NCBI GenBank assembly: GCA_963169355.1
Contig: CAUJCR010000028.1
Coordinates: 62,001-126,000 of the forward strand
Reading direction: 5' to 3'
Source of the DNA: Bacteroidota bacterium
GTDB taxonomy: Bacteria; Bacteroidota; Bacteroidia; B-17B0; Aurantibacillaceae
Length of the DNA: 64,000 nucleotides
A model generated the notes under the pieces. It saw only the letters and a list, made by a program, of their open reading frames with translations. It was not told the DNA's origin and searched no databases. The position numbers and the translations under genes were made by a program. This document shows positions 35,477 through 44,561 of the stretch, one piece after another (positions within the stretch are counted from its first letter, which is position 1; each line of letters begins with the position of its first letter).

Positions 35477-36813
35477 AATTTCACTTTCTTACCACTTTGT
35501 TTTTCATATAAATGCCTGAGCATAAAAATCCCCGCCACAAAAAAGGGTAATTCGGGGAGTCTTAATCTTACTAAGGAACCAAAATTAGCTACAGTTAATC
35601 CAACCGAAAAAGCAAAAAATAAAGAAAATAACATACTAAACAATAACAACGGATTCTTCCATATTAAGATGAAAAAGCCTTTAACTTTCAGTTTGATTAA
35701 TAAGAATATCGTCAGTATCAATAAATAAGTATTTTCCAAAGATGATACAAACATAACGGGGTTTCGCACATCCCATATTGCAGGGCGGAAGATACCCGAA
35801 AAAATAGCAATAGGAGCTTTTGAGATAATACTTCCTATACTTGCATCAAACTCTCCAATATCATACGTTTTTCCGCCATAATATTCAGCCTTCATATCTC
35901 GTTGAGTAACCACAGCTTTCTCCAAAACATTATCTAACTGATATTGCCCTAAATTATCCCCCATTTTGTCTAACGAAAAATAACCAGCTAGAACACCAAT
36001 GGTTAAGATCACTGGTCCAATTAAAATTCTAATAAAACCATGATTAATCTTCTTAACTAGATTATTACTTAACCACAAGATGGCTCCAGGTAATAAAGCA
36101 AAGAATATATAAGGTTTAATAGCTAAGATAATATATGAGGAAATTAAGAGATAAAAACCAAAAGAGAATTTACGCTCCTTTTTTATAAAAAAATGATAAA
36201 ATGAATAAGTAAACCAGCCAACAGCGGAAAGAGTAAAGGAATCTTTCATTAAGCCAGAACCCCAAAACACACAAGAGGGAATAAATAAACACGCAATCGC
36301 AAATTCTTTTTTAAGAGCAGGGAATTCGAGTAAAAGTGTTTGGTACAACTTCCACATGCCTCCGTAAGTAAAACAAGCTACTAAAACCGAAGTAGAGAAA
36401 TAGGTATATGAACCTAAAGCAACAATTGGAACTAAAAGCCTCACCACAAAAAAGGAATGGGCATCTTTATGCGCATAAACAGGGTAGCCAGTAAACTCAT
36501 CAAAATTAAAATAATAACCTCTACCATCCCCTAGCCAGCCCAACCAAAACTCTTGCCTATCTTTAAATAACAATTTTGAATAAGCAACAGCAGTTTGGAA
36601 ATAATTAGTGGTATCACCACCGTTATAATAAAAAAAATAAATTAACCCTAGCGCTATGGCACCAGCAATACGTACCATCAACCCTTTGGTAAAATAAGCG
36701 TATTCTGGTTTTTCTCTAATATTTTTTTTGGTTACGTAATAAGCATAAACATAAGCGCCAATAATGTATATTGGGGTTAATAACAAATCAAAAACACTTA
36801 AAAGTGGGTTCAT
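35473..36813 (-). CDS. Polytopic membrane protein, Wzy/O-antigen polymerase candidate
   Basis: 446 residues with about 10-12 hydrophobic helices. A long hydrophilic loop near residues 285-340 (DNLGQYQLDNVLEKA...EFDASIGSII) separates the last helices, the layout expected of O-antigen polymerases or ligases. The conserved-looking motif FYYNGGDTTNYF (about 61-72) and PSCVFWGSGLMKDS (about 184-197) occur in related Bacteroidota proteins of polysaccharide loci (family knowledge, not a strict signature). No biochemical assignment is certain. It is divergent from the GT4 gene at 36848 and converges on asnB with a 4-bp overlap. Confidence 0.6.
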   Translation of the reverse strand: MNPLLSVFDLLLTPIYIIGAYVYAYYVTKKNIREKPEYAYFTKGLMVRIAGAIALGLIYFFYYNGGDTTNYFQTAVAYSKLLFKDRQEFWLGWLGDGRGYYFNFDEFTGYPVYAHKDAHSFFVVRLLVPIVALGSYTYFSTSVLVACFTYGGMWKLYQTLLLEFPALKKEFAIACLFIPSCVFWGSGLMKDSFTLSAVGWFTYSFYHFFIKKERKFSFGFYLLISSYIILAIKPYIFFALLPGAILWLSNNLVKKINHGFIRILIGPVILTIGVLAGYFSLDKMGDNLGQYQLDNVLEKAVVTQRDMKAEYYGGKTYDIGEFDASIGSIISKAPIAIFSGIFRPAIWDVRNPVMFVSSLENTYLLILTIFLLIKLKVKGFFILIWKNPLLLFSMLFSLFFAFSVGLTVANFGSLVRLRLPELPFFVAGIFMLRHLYEKQSGKKVKF

Positions 36814-36847
36814 GCAAGGATAAAAATACTATTTTTACTCCATATTT

Positions 36848-38077
36848 ATGATAAAGTCCAAAACCTTTATTTTTGTTTCAATTGATGGTATGACTGACCC
36901 CCTTGGTCAATCTCAGGTTTTGCCCTACTTAGTAGGTTTATCTAAGTTAGGTTACTCCATTATTATTTGTAGCTGCGAAAAACAACAAAACTGGCAACAA
37001 AATAAACAAAGCATTGAAAACATAACTACGCAAGCAAATATTATTTGGAACTATTGTTTTTACCAAACAGGGAAGCCGTTTCTTTCTCAATGGCTCAACT
37101 TTAAATCTTTAAAAAACTTAGTACTTAAAACCATCATCGAAAATCCGAATACCTATGCAATACATTGCCGTAGTTACTTAGCAGGGCTAATTGGCTTACA
37201 CGCTCAAAAAAAACATCGCACTAAATTTATCTTTGACATGCGTGGTTTTTGGGCAGACGAACGAATAGAAGGAAATATTTGGTCAAAATCTAATCCTATT
37301 GGCTTTATATTATACAAGCTCTTTAAAAAGAAAGAGAAAGAGATGCTCATGAAAGCTGATGCAATTATTACATTAACCGAAAGAGCTAAACACATTATTT
37401 TAAATTGGAACTTAAATATACCCGAACAAAAAATGACGGTAATTCCTTGTTGTGCCGATTTAACCCATTTTTCAACAGCACAACTAAATACTGACCATTT
37501 TCAAAAAATAAAAAACTCATTACCTAATTTGAATCAAAAATTAGTAATCAGTTATGTTGGTTCATTGGGCACTTGGTATTTGTCAAAAGAAATGATTGAG
37601 TTTTTTAACGAACTTCGTAAACACACGCCTAGTCATTTTTTAATTATTACAAAAGATGATAAAAAAGAAGTGGAAAAGCTGGCGGAAACATACAACATAC
37701 CCAAACAAGATATAAGCATTGTTTCATCATCTAGACAGGATATGCCTTATTATATGGCTTTATCCGAAATTTCTATTTTCTTTATAAAACCAAGCTTTTC
37801 AAAAACGGCCTCTTCTCCTACCAAAATGGGAGAACTGCTTTCGATGGGAATACCCGTAATAACCAACACAGGCATTGGCGATGTAGATACTATTATAAAC
37901 AATAGCCAATGTGGGATTACCATCTCCAATTTCAACCTTGCATCTTATCAACAAGCTATTCAAAATATATTAGAAAATCGTACATTGTACAAGCGAAATA
38001 CTATCAAAACAGCTCAAGCAAATTTTTCGTTAAATGACGGCATAACAAAATACAAGCAAACTTACCAACACATTTAA
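36848..38077 (+). CDS. Group 1 (GT4) glycosyltransferase
   Basis: 409 residues. The N-terminal sequence FVSIDGMTDPLGQSQVLPYL (about 10-29) and IHCRSYLAGLIG are common in Bacteroidota GT4 proteins. The donor site has VSYVGSLGTWYLSKEMIEFF (about 235-254) and the acidic motif FSKTASSPTKMGELLSMGIPVI (about 318-339), where Glu of GELLSMG corresponds to the E-x(7)-E glutamate. Predicted cytoplasmic. It is followed 3 nt later by galE. Confidence 0.88.
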   Translation: MIKSKTFIFVSIDGMTDPLGQSQVLPYLVGLSKLGYSIIICSCEKQQNWQQNKQSIENITTQANIIWNYCFYQTGKPFLSQWLNFKSLKNLVLKTIIENPNTYAIHCRSYLAGLIGLHAQKKHRTKFIFDMRGFWADERIEGNIWSKSNPIGFILYKLFKKKEKEMLMKADAIITLTERAKHIILNWNLNIPEQKMTVIPCCADLTHFSTAQLNTDHFQKIKNSLPNLNQKLVISYVGSLGTWYLSKEMIEFFNELRKHTPSHFLIITKDDKKEVEKLAETYNIPKQDISIVSSSRQDMPYYMALSEISIFFIKPSFSKTASSPTKMGELLSMGIPVITNTGIGDVDTIINNSQCGITISNFNLASYQQAIQNILENRTLYKRNTIKTAQANFSLNDGITKYKQTYQHI

Positions 38078-38080
38078 TTT

Positions 38081-39124
38081 ATGGCTACTAAAAACACATC
38101 AACTATTATTGTTACAGGCGGAGCAGGTTATATTGGCTCTCATACCATTATTGAATTATTACAACAAACAGACTACGAGGTTTTATCAATAGATAATTTC
38201 TCGAACTCTACCCCCGCTACATTTGATAGAATTGAAAGCATTACTGGAAAACAAATTAAAAACCTAAATGTAGATTTATGCAATTACGAGGCGCTTGAAC
38301 ATGCTTTAGAAAAAGTAAAAAATCCGATGGGTATTATTCATTTTGCTGCATTTAAATCGGTTGGAGATTCGGTAAATATGCCACTTACCTATTATCATAA
38401 TAACTTAGAATCGCTCATTAATCTTCTTAAAATTTCAGAGAAATACGCTATAAAAAATTTCATTTTCTCTTCATCCTGTTCAGTATATGGAAATGTAGAG
38501 TCATTACCTGTAACCGAAGACACCCCTTTTGCAAAAGCAGAATCGCCTTATGCCCACACTAAACAAATTGGCGAAGACATTTTAATCAATTATGTAAAAA
38601 GTAATCCCACTTTTAAAACAGTACTATTACGTTATTTTAACCCTGTAGGTGCTCATAATTCTGGATTAAATGGCGAATTATCGAAAGACAAACCCAATAA
38701 TTTAGTGCCATTTATTACCCAAAGCGCAGCAGGCATTTTACCTCCGCTTACTGTATTTGGCGACGATTATGATACAAGAGATGGATCGTGTATTAGAGAT
38801 TATATTCATGTAAGTGATATTGCCGATGCTCACGTAAAAGCCATGGAGTACATTGTAAATAATAAACAAAAAAACAACACCTCTATCTTTAACCTAGGAA
38901 CTGGAAATGGGGTAACCGTTTTTGAAGTCATAAAAGCCTTTGAAAAAGTAACCGAGCAAACCCTAAACTATAAAGTAGGAGCTAGAAGACCTGGCGATGT
39001 TATTAAAATATACGCTAATAATAACCTAGCAAAACAGGAACTACAATGGGAACCTAAGAATGGATTAGATGAAATGATGTTAAGTGCTTGGAAATGGCAA
39101 GTAAATATATCTCCAAAAAAATAA
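38081..39124 (+). CDS. galE: UDP-glucose 4-epimerase
   Basis: 347 residues. N-terminal Rossmann signature GGAGYIGSH (13-21), SSSCSVYG (about 130-137), and the catalytic pair in SPYAHTKQIGED (Tyr/Lys). The C-terminal NPVGAHNSGLNGE and RDYIHVSDIADAHVKA segments are typical of true GalE, which interconverts UDP-glucose and UDP-galactose. It is the last gene of the polysaccharide locus and starts 3 nt after the GT4 gene. Confidence 0.95.
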   Translation: MATKNTSTIIVTGGAGYIGSHTIIELLQQTDYEVLSIDNFSNSTPATFDRIESITGKQIKNLNVDLCNYEALEHALEKVKNPMGIIHFAAFKSVGDSVNMPLTYYHNNLESLINLLKISEKYAIKNFIFSSSCSVYGNVESLPVTEDTPFAKAESPYAHTKQIGEDILINYVKSNPTFKTVLLRYFNPVGAHNSGLNGELSKDKPNNLVPFITQSAAGILPPLTVFGDDYDTRDGSCIRDYIHVSDIADAHVKAMEYIVNNKQKNNTSIFNLGTGNGVTVFEVIKAFEKVTEQTLNYKVGARRPGDVIKIYANNNLAKQELQWEPKNGLDEMMLSAWKWQVNISPKK

Positions 39125-39139
39125 TTTTATTTCTTGATA

Positions 39140-40066
39140 TTATTTAGGTTTTATAAACTCTAAATTTCTTTTTAGTCCTTTAAATTTTGTGCGCTTTACA
39201 GCGCTTTTCTTAAAAATAATTTTAAAGGTATCTTCTGTAATATCGTACCAATCTTGGCATGAAAAATCAAGCATACCTGTTTTATTTTCAAAAGCTTGTT
39301 CTTGGTGTGGTGTACTAAAGCTATTCCACGGACAAACATCTTGGCAAATATCACATCCAAACGCCCAATTTTCCATCTTACCTTGAAACGACGCTGGAAT
39401 TTCTTCCTTTAACTCAATGGTTAAATAACTAATACATTTACTTCCATCTACTACATAAGGTTTTACAATAGCATCCGTTGGGCAAGCATCTATACATCTT
39501 GTACAAGTACCGCAATAATCTGGCATCGCTGTATCGTATTCCAAATCAATATCAATAATTAACTCGGCAATAAAAAAATAGGAACCGTGACCTTTGTTTA
39601 TCAAAATAGAATTTTTGCCAACCCAGCCTAAGCCACTTTTTTTTGCCCAGGCTTTATCCAACACAGGTGCACTATCTACAAAAGCACGACCATTAACATC
39701 TCCTATTTTTTCTTTAAGTGTATTTAAAAATTCGTTTAACTTCTCTCTAATCACATCATGATAATCTGTACCATAAGCATATTTTGATATTTTAGGAGCA
39801 GATTCATGTGTTTGCCTTGCGCTTGGATAGTAATTATATAATAGCGAAACAACTGATTTTGCTCCCTCAACAAGTATGGTTGGATTCAACCGTTTATCAA
39901 AATAATTTTGCATATACTCCATCTTTCCATGCATTTGGTTTGTGAGCCAATTCTCCAATCTTGGAGCCTCCTCTTCCAAAAATCCAGCTTTGCTAATACC
40001 ACAAAAATCAAAGCCCAAGCGCTTAGCTTCTTGCTTAATAATTTGGGTATGTAGCTGTTTATTCAC
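39140..40066 (-). CDS. queG: Epoxyqueuosine reductase QueG
   Basis: 308 residues, typical. QueG reduces epoxyqueuosine to queuosine in tRNA using cobalamin and two [4Fe-4S] clusters. Visible: catalytic Asp131 in [11 protein letters not shown], first cluster C-x2-C-x2-C-x3-C (Cys185, 188, 191, 195) and second cluster set CDICQDVCP (Cys238, 241, 245, with Cys211 likely the fourth ligand). QueD and FolE of the same pathway are encoded about 6-7 kb to the right. Monocistronic, converging on galE with no terminator visible. Confidence 0.95.
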   Translation of the reverse strand: MNKQLHTQIIKQEAKRLGFDFCGISKAGFLEEEAPRLENWLTNQMHGKMEYMQNYFDKRLNPTILVEGAKSVVSLLYNYYPSARQTHESAPKISKYAYGTDYHDVIREKLNEFLNTLKEKIGDVNGRAFVDSAPVLDKAWAKKSGLGWVGKNSILINKGHGSYFFIAELIIDIDLEYDTAMPDYCGTCTRCIDACPTDAIVKPYVVDGSKCISYLTIELKEEIPASFQGKMENWAFGCDICQDVCPWNSFSTPHQEQAFENKTGMLDFSCQDWYDITEDTFKIIFKKSAVKRTKFKGLKRNLEFIKPK

Positions 40067-40179
40067 GAATAGAGTTTAATTAAATTATGTTTTAAGTTTA
40101 GTAGTTTTATTTGGATGTAGTATCTTTATATAATCAATTAATGGAATTGAAACACATTTAATACTCATCTAAAAACACT

Positions 40180-41280
40180 ATGAATACTAAAACCGACACA
40201 AAGTTAAGCAAATCCGTTTTCCTAATCATAATTATTTTATTTGGTGCTTTCCTCGCCTACTCGCTTTGGGAATATTTCACAGCTTTTTTAGGTAGCATCT
40301 TATTTTATGTGCTTTTTAAAAGAAGAATGGAATACCTCATCAAACAAAAGAAATGGAAACGAAGTAGAGCAGCTATTTTGTTAATGCTTGCTTCATTCTT
40401 TATTATTTTAATTCCTACCTTTCTTTTTATCACACTTGTATTAAATAAAATAATTCCAGTAGCTTCTAATCCCGACATCTTTTTACCTTATATTCATCAA
40501 GTAGAATCTATCCTTCAAGAAAAATTTGGGATTGAACTTTTAACCAATGAAAATTTAAGTTATGTAAAGGCCATTGGTGCAACAGTAGTATCTAGTATTT
40601 TAAACCAAGGATTTTCATTTTTTTCAACCATTGTGATGATGTATTTCTTCTTGTACTTTATGCTTATTAATGTAAATAGAATTGAAGCATCTATGGTTAT
40701 ATTACTACCATTTAGAAAAGATAAGATTAAGATGCTTGGCGAAGAATTAAAAACCCAAACTTTTAGTAATGCTTTTGGTATCCCATTAATTGCAGTAGCG
40801 CAAGGATTATTAAGTTATATTATTTACATTATTACTGGTGTACCCGAGGCAGGTTTTTGGGCAGTACTCACAGGGCTTGCATCAGTTATCCCAATTGTAG
40901 GCACTGGTATTATTTGGCTGCCTATTAGCATTTATTTTTTTGTAATTGGTTCTAACTGGCAAGGCGTTGTAGTTATAATATGGTGTGCGCTTATTATGGG
41001 CAGTATGGATAATGTGATACGATTTTTATTAGCAAAGCGTATGGCCGATGTTCATCCTATTGTAACCGTATTAGGTTTATTGGTTGGGGTTAAATATTTG
41101 GGCATTACAGGGCTAATTTTTGGTCCTTTATTAATTTCCTATTTTTTAATCTTATTAAAGATTTACTATTCCGATTATCAAAAAGGCAACTATAAACACA
41201 AAGTTAAAGAACCCTCATTGCAAATTGGTGTACCATTTATCTACCAAAAAACAATTAACCCAAAAAATAAACAATCATAA
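40180..41280 (+). CDS. AI-2E family transporter (permease-like membrane protein)
   Basis: 366 residues, seven to eight helices in the typical AI-2E/PerM order: two N-terminal helices, a soluble loop (about 95-135), then five helices, with the LASVIPIVGTGIIWLP (about 230-245) and GLLVGVKYLGITGLIFGPL (about 305-323) motifs. The family includes TqsA (AI-2 exporter) and Na+/H+-antiporter-like members, so the substrate is not defined. It is followed after 12 nt by a VOC-domain protein. Confidence 0.9.
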   Translation: MNTKTDTKLSKSVFLIIIILFGAFLAYSLWEYFTAFLGSILFYVLFKRRMEYLIKQKKWKRSRAAILLMLASFFIILIPTFLFITLVLNKIIPVASNPDIFLPYIHQVESILQEKFGIELLTNENLSYVKAIGATVVSSILNQGFSFFSTIVMMYFFLYFMLINVNRIEASMVILLPFRKDKIKMLGEELKTQTFSNAFGIPLIAVAQGLLSYIIYIITGVPEAGFWAVLTGLASVIPIVGTGIIWLPISIYFFVIGSNWQGVVVIIWCALIMGSMDNVIRFLLAKRMADVHPIVTVLGLLVGVKYLGITGLIFGPLLISYFLILLKIYYSDYQKGNYKHKVKEPSLQIGVPFIYQKTINPKNKQS

Positions 41281-41292
41281 AGCATTTATAAT

Positions 41293-41820
41293 ATGAAAAA
41301 AATAGGCTTCATACTTTTAGTAATCATCGCCTCCTTTTTGTCAGGCTTTGCTTTAAAATCGTTTATTGACAAACAACAGGAAAACACCACAAACTATAAA
41401 AAAGTAACGGGCATTGGTGGTATTTTCTTTAAATGCAAAAACCCGAAATTAGTACGAGAATGGTATCACACACATTTAGGCATTCATACAAACCAATATG
41501 GCGCTGTATTTGAGTGGTATCAAGGCGCTGATAGCACTAAAAAAGGTTTTACGCAATGGTCGCCCTTTAATGAAAAAACAACGTATTTTTCTCCATCAAG
41601 CAAAGATTTTATGATTAATTACCGCGTTGATGATCTACAAAAGTTAGTAAATGAACTTCAAAAAAATGGCGTTACTGTTTTAGATAGCATACAAACCTAT
41701 GACTATGGCAAGTTTGTACACATTTTAGATATAGAAAACAACAAAATTGAACTTTGGGAGGCTAATGACGTGGAATATGAAAAACTAGGTAAACAAATGG
41801 GGAGCAAAACCACTAAATAA
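41293..41820 (+). CDS. Membrane-anchored VOC (glyoxalase-like) protein
   Basis: 175 residues. Residues 4-23 form a hydrophobic anchor or signal. The rest is one VOC module beginning TGIGGIFFKCKNPKLVREWYHTHLG (about 38-62) and ending DIENNKIELWE (about 146-156), whose Glu and His-type residues can bind a metal. VOC proteins include glyoxalases, dioxygenases and resistance proteins; the reaction is not evident. The exported location is unusual for the family. Confidence 0.78.
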   Translation: MKKIGFILLVIIASFLSGFALKSFIDKQQENTTNYKKVTGIGGIFFKCKNPKLVREWYHTHLGIHTNQYGAVFEWYQGADSTKKGFTQWSPFNEKTTYFSPSSKDFMINYRVDDLQKLVNELQKNGVTVLDSIQTYDYGKFVHILDIENNKIELWEANDVEYEKLGKQMGSKTTK

Positions 41821-41834
41821 ACCATAAATATCAA

Positions 41835-41842
41835 TAACTTTG
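41835..41842 (+). promoter_or_regulatory. -7 promoter box, rlmN
   Basis: TAACTTTG matches TAnnTTTG and lies 8 nt before the ATG at 41851, predicting a leader of at most a few bases. Confidence 0.4.
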
Positions 41843-41850
41843 TAACTTGT

Positions 41851-42915
41851 ATGCGTGAGGTAAAAAAAGATATTAGGGCTTTTAGTGAAGCAGAGTTAGT
41901 TGATATTCTGAAAGAAAAAGGCGAGCCAAAATTTCGTGCCAAACAAATTTACGAATGGCTTTGGAAAAAAACGGCACATCAGTTTGATGACATGTCTAAT
42001 CTTTCAAAACCATTAAGAGACTGGCTGAATGAACATTTTGTAATAAATGCCGTAAAAATTGATGAGATGCAAATTAGTGGCGATAAAACCATTAAGTGCG
42101 CCATGAAATTAGCAGACAACCATGTTGTAGAAAGTGTTTTAATTCCTACAAAATCAAGGATGACTGCTTGTATATCTTCTCAAGTTGGTTGTAGTTTAAC
42201 TTGTAAATTTTGTGCTACAGGAAAATTAAAACGCCTAAGAAACTTAAATGCAGATGAAATATATGACCAAGTAGCATTGGTAAAAAATTTAGCAGAAACG
42301 AAATACAATCAATCGCTTACAAATATTGTGTATATGGGCATGGGCGAACCTTTATTAAATTACGCCGAAACCATACGCTCTGTTGATAGAATTACATCGC
42401 CCGATGGGCTTGGTATGAGCCCTTCACGTATTACAGTGAGCACAGCTGGCATTGCTAAAATGATTATAAAATTGGGCGACGACCAAGTAAAATTTAATTT
42501 AGCCTTATCGTTACATGCCGCCAATGATGAAAAGCGTAATCAAATTATGCCCATTAACGAAACCAATTCGTTAGAAAATTTAGAACAAGCGCTTAATTAT
42601 TTTTACGAAAAAACAGGTACTCGTGTAACCTTTGAATACATTGTGTTTAAAGATTTTAATGATGGCTTACAAGACGCAAAAGAATTAGGTGATTTTTGTG
42701 ATAAAACAACAGCAAAGGTTAATATTATTGAGTACAATCCTATAGACGGTGGCGAGTTTAAACAAACAACACCCGAACGATTAAATGCCTTTGTAAATCA
42801 TTTAGAAAAAAGAGGTATTATTGTTAATGTAAGACGCAGTAGAGGAAAAGACATAGATGCTGCATGTGGCCAGTTGGTTAATAAAAACAAGGCAACCGTT
42901 CAGATTTTTAAATAG
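41851..42915 (+). CDS. rlmN: 23S rRNA (adenine2503-C2)-methyltransferase RlmN
   Basis: 354 residues. Radical-SAM methylase that modifies A2503 of 23S rRNA and A37 of some tRNAs. The radical-SAM cluster C-x3-C-x2-C is Cys114, Cys118, Cys121 in GCSLTCKFCATG, and the catalytic C-terminal cysteine is Cys339 in DIDAACGQL. The GMGEPLLNY and SPSRITVSTAG motifs are present. lepB follows 4 nt later. Confidence 0.96.
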   Translation: MREVKKDIRAFSEAELVDILKEKGEPKFRAKQIYEWLWKKTAHQFDDMSNLSKPLRDWLNEHFVINAVKIDEMQISGDKTIKCAMKLADNHVVESVLIPTKSRMTACISSQVGCSLTCKFCATGKLKRLRNLNADEIYDQVALVKNLAETKYNQSLTNIVYMGMGEPLLNYAETIRSVDRITSPDGLGMSPSRITVSTAGIAKMIIKLGDDQVKFNLALSLHAANDEKRNQIMPINETNSLENLEQALNYFYEKTGTRVTFEYIVFKDFNDGLQDAKELGDFCDKTTAKVNIIEYNPIDGGEFKQTTPERLNAFVNHLEKRGIIVNVRRSRGKDIDAACGQLVNKNKATVQIFK

Positions 42916-42918
42916 GTA

Positions 42919-43959
42919 ATGAAAAAAAAATTACCAAATATTCAATCGCTGAAAGAATGGCTAAAGGCCATTTCAATTTCTTTTTTGTGCGTATTATTTG
43001 TACGAAGTTTTTTGTTTGAAATTTCTCCTGTTAATTCGCCCTCTATGGAAAAGACACTACTTACTGGCGATTATATGTTGGTTAATAAATTATCATACGG
43101 GCCACGATTAATGCGTACTTTATTAAGTACCCCTTTTATCAATCAACGTTTTTATTCCGATATAATTACATTACCTTATATGCGCCTTTTTGGGGAGCCA
43201 GATGTAGAACGCAATGATGTAGTAGTGTTTAATTTCCCAAAAGTATTTGATTTTCCTGTTGACCACCGCACCTATTTTGTAAAACGCTGTGTAGCCATTC
43301 CAGGCGACACACTCACTATCATTGATGGCTTAGTATATATTAATCATCAACTTTCAGATAATGAAACCAATTTACAATTTAATTACCATATTAAATCCGA
43401 TAAAGAGCTAGACTCTAATTTTGTAGCGCATTATACCTTATACGAAGGTGGAAAAATATCTGACAAAAACGATTATTCATTTACACTTACCAAAGCGTTA
43501 GTTGATACTTTAAAGAGTAAATCTTACATCAGCATTATTGAAAAAAATAATGAGAAAAAAGATATGTGGGATGAATATGTTTTTCCTGAAGACATCCATT
43601 ATAAATGGAATGTAGATAATTACGGACCTCTTGTTATCCCAAAAAAAGGCGCTCAGATTAAACTCGACACCACTAATCTTTGCATTTACAAAGACATCAT
43701 CACACAATATGAACATAATACACTAGAGGTAAAAGGCGACAGTATTTTTATAAATCAAATTTATTGTACATCTTACCAAATACAACAAAACTACTATTTT
43801 ATGTTGGGGGATAACCGCCATAACTCTCAAGATAGCAGGCATTGGGGCTTTGTACCAGAAGACCACATCATTGGAAAAACAAGCCGTATCGTTTTTTCTA
43901 AAGATGAGCAATATATAAAAGGAATTCGCTGGAACCGTTGTTTTAAATTGATAGAATAA
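42919..43959 (+). CDS. lepB: Signal peptidase I
   Basis: 346 residues. One membrane anchor (about 15-32) is followed by the catalytic Ser42 in VNSPSMEKTL and Lys122 in TYFVKRCVAIPGD, then the box E sequence GDNRHNSQDSRHWGFVP. An insertion of about 100 residues between the box C/D region and box E makes it longer than E. coli-type minimal forms. It removes signal peptides from Sec substrates on the outer face of the inner membrane. The start has a run of nine A. The next gene overlaps its stop by one base. Confidence 0.93.
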   Translation: MKKKLPNIQSLKEWLKAISISFLCVLFVRSFLFEISPVNSPSMEKTLLTGDYMLVNKLSYGPRLMRTLLSTPFINQRFYSDIITLPYMRLFGEPDVERNDVVVFNFPKVFDFPVDHRTYFVKRCVAIPGDTLTIIDGLVYINHQLSDNETNLQFNYHIKSDKELDSNFVAHYTLYEGGKISDKNDYSFTLTKALVDTLKSKSYISIIEKNNEKKDMWDEYVFPEDIHYKWNVDNYGPLVIPKKGAQIKLDTTNLCIYKDIITQYEHNTLEVKGDSIFINQIYCTSYQIQQNYYFMLGDNRHNSQDSRHWGFVPEDHIIGKTSRIVFSKDEQYIKGIRWNRCFKLIE

Positions 43960-44561
43960 TGAAAGCCATCTTATTAAGTACTGCCTACTTACCAAATATT
44001 GCTTACTTAAGCCATGTTTTATCTTACCAAGAAATTTATATTGAACAATACGAACATTTTATAAAACAAACATATAGAAACCGTTGTGAGCTATTTTCAT
44101 CAAATGGCAAACAAATTTTAAGTATTCCATTAATAAAACAAGCCGACAAAGAACTCATAAAAGATAAACGTATTTCTTACGCCGAAGATTGGCAAAAACA
44201 GCATTGGCGAGCCATTACAAGTGCTTATAAAAACTCGCCTTACTTTGAGTATTTTGAAGATGACTTAAAACCATTTTACGAAACGCCATACGAATTTCTA
44301 TTGGAATATAATACTGCCCTATTACATACCATCTTACATATCTTACGAGTAAAAAAAACTTTCCAATTTACTTCGCAATACGAAAGCAAGCCAACTCATT
44401 ATATAGATTTAAGGGATACCAACACCTTGATAAACCCTAATGATTACAAGTATTACCAAGTTTTTTCAAATAAGCACGGTTTTATAAGCAATCTTAGTTG
44501 TTTAGATTGTCTATTTCATATTGGATTAGAAACAAAAGAAATTTGTTCTATTAAATTTTAA
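43959..44561 (+). CDS. WbqC-like family protein
   Basis: 200 residues. The N-terminal LLSTAYLPNIAYLSHVLSYQEIYIEQYEHFIKQTYRNRC (about 4-43) matches the WbqC-like pattern in which 'E-x-F-x-K-x-x-x-R-N-R' is conserved. SIPLIKQ and DWQKQHWRAITSAYKNSPYF (about 76-95) also belong to the family. The family often sits in polysaccharide or lepB neighbourhoods in Bacteroidota; its reaction is unknown. Its last 11 bp overlap the convergent PAS-SpoIIE gene. Confidence 0.88.
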   Translation: MKAILLSTAYLPNIAYLSHVLSYQEIYIEQYEHFIKQTYRNRCELFSSNGKQILSIPLIKQADKELIKDKRISYAEDWQKQHWRAITSAYKNSPYFEYFEDDLKPFYETPYEFLLEYNTALLHTILHILRVKKTFQFTSQYESKPTHYIDLRDTNTLINPNDYKYYQVFSNKHGFISNLSCLDCLFHIGLETKEICSIKF

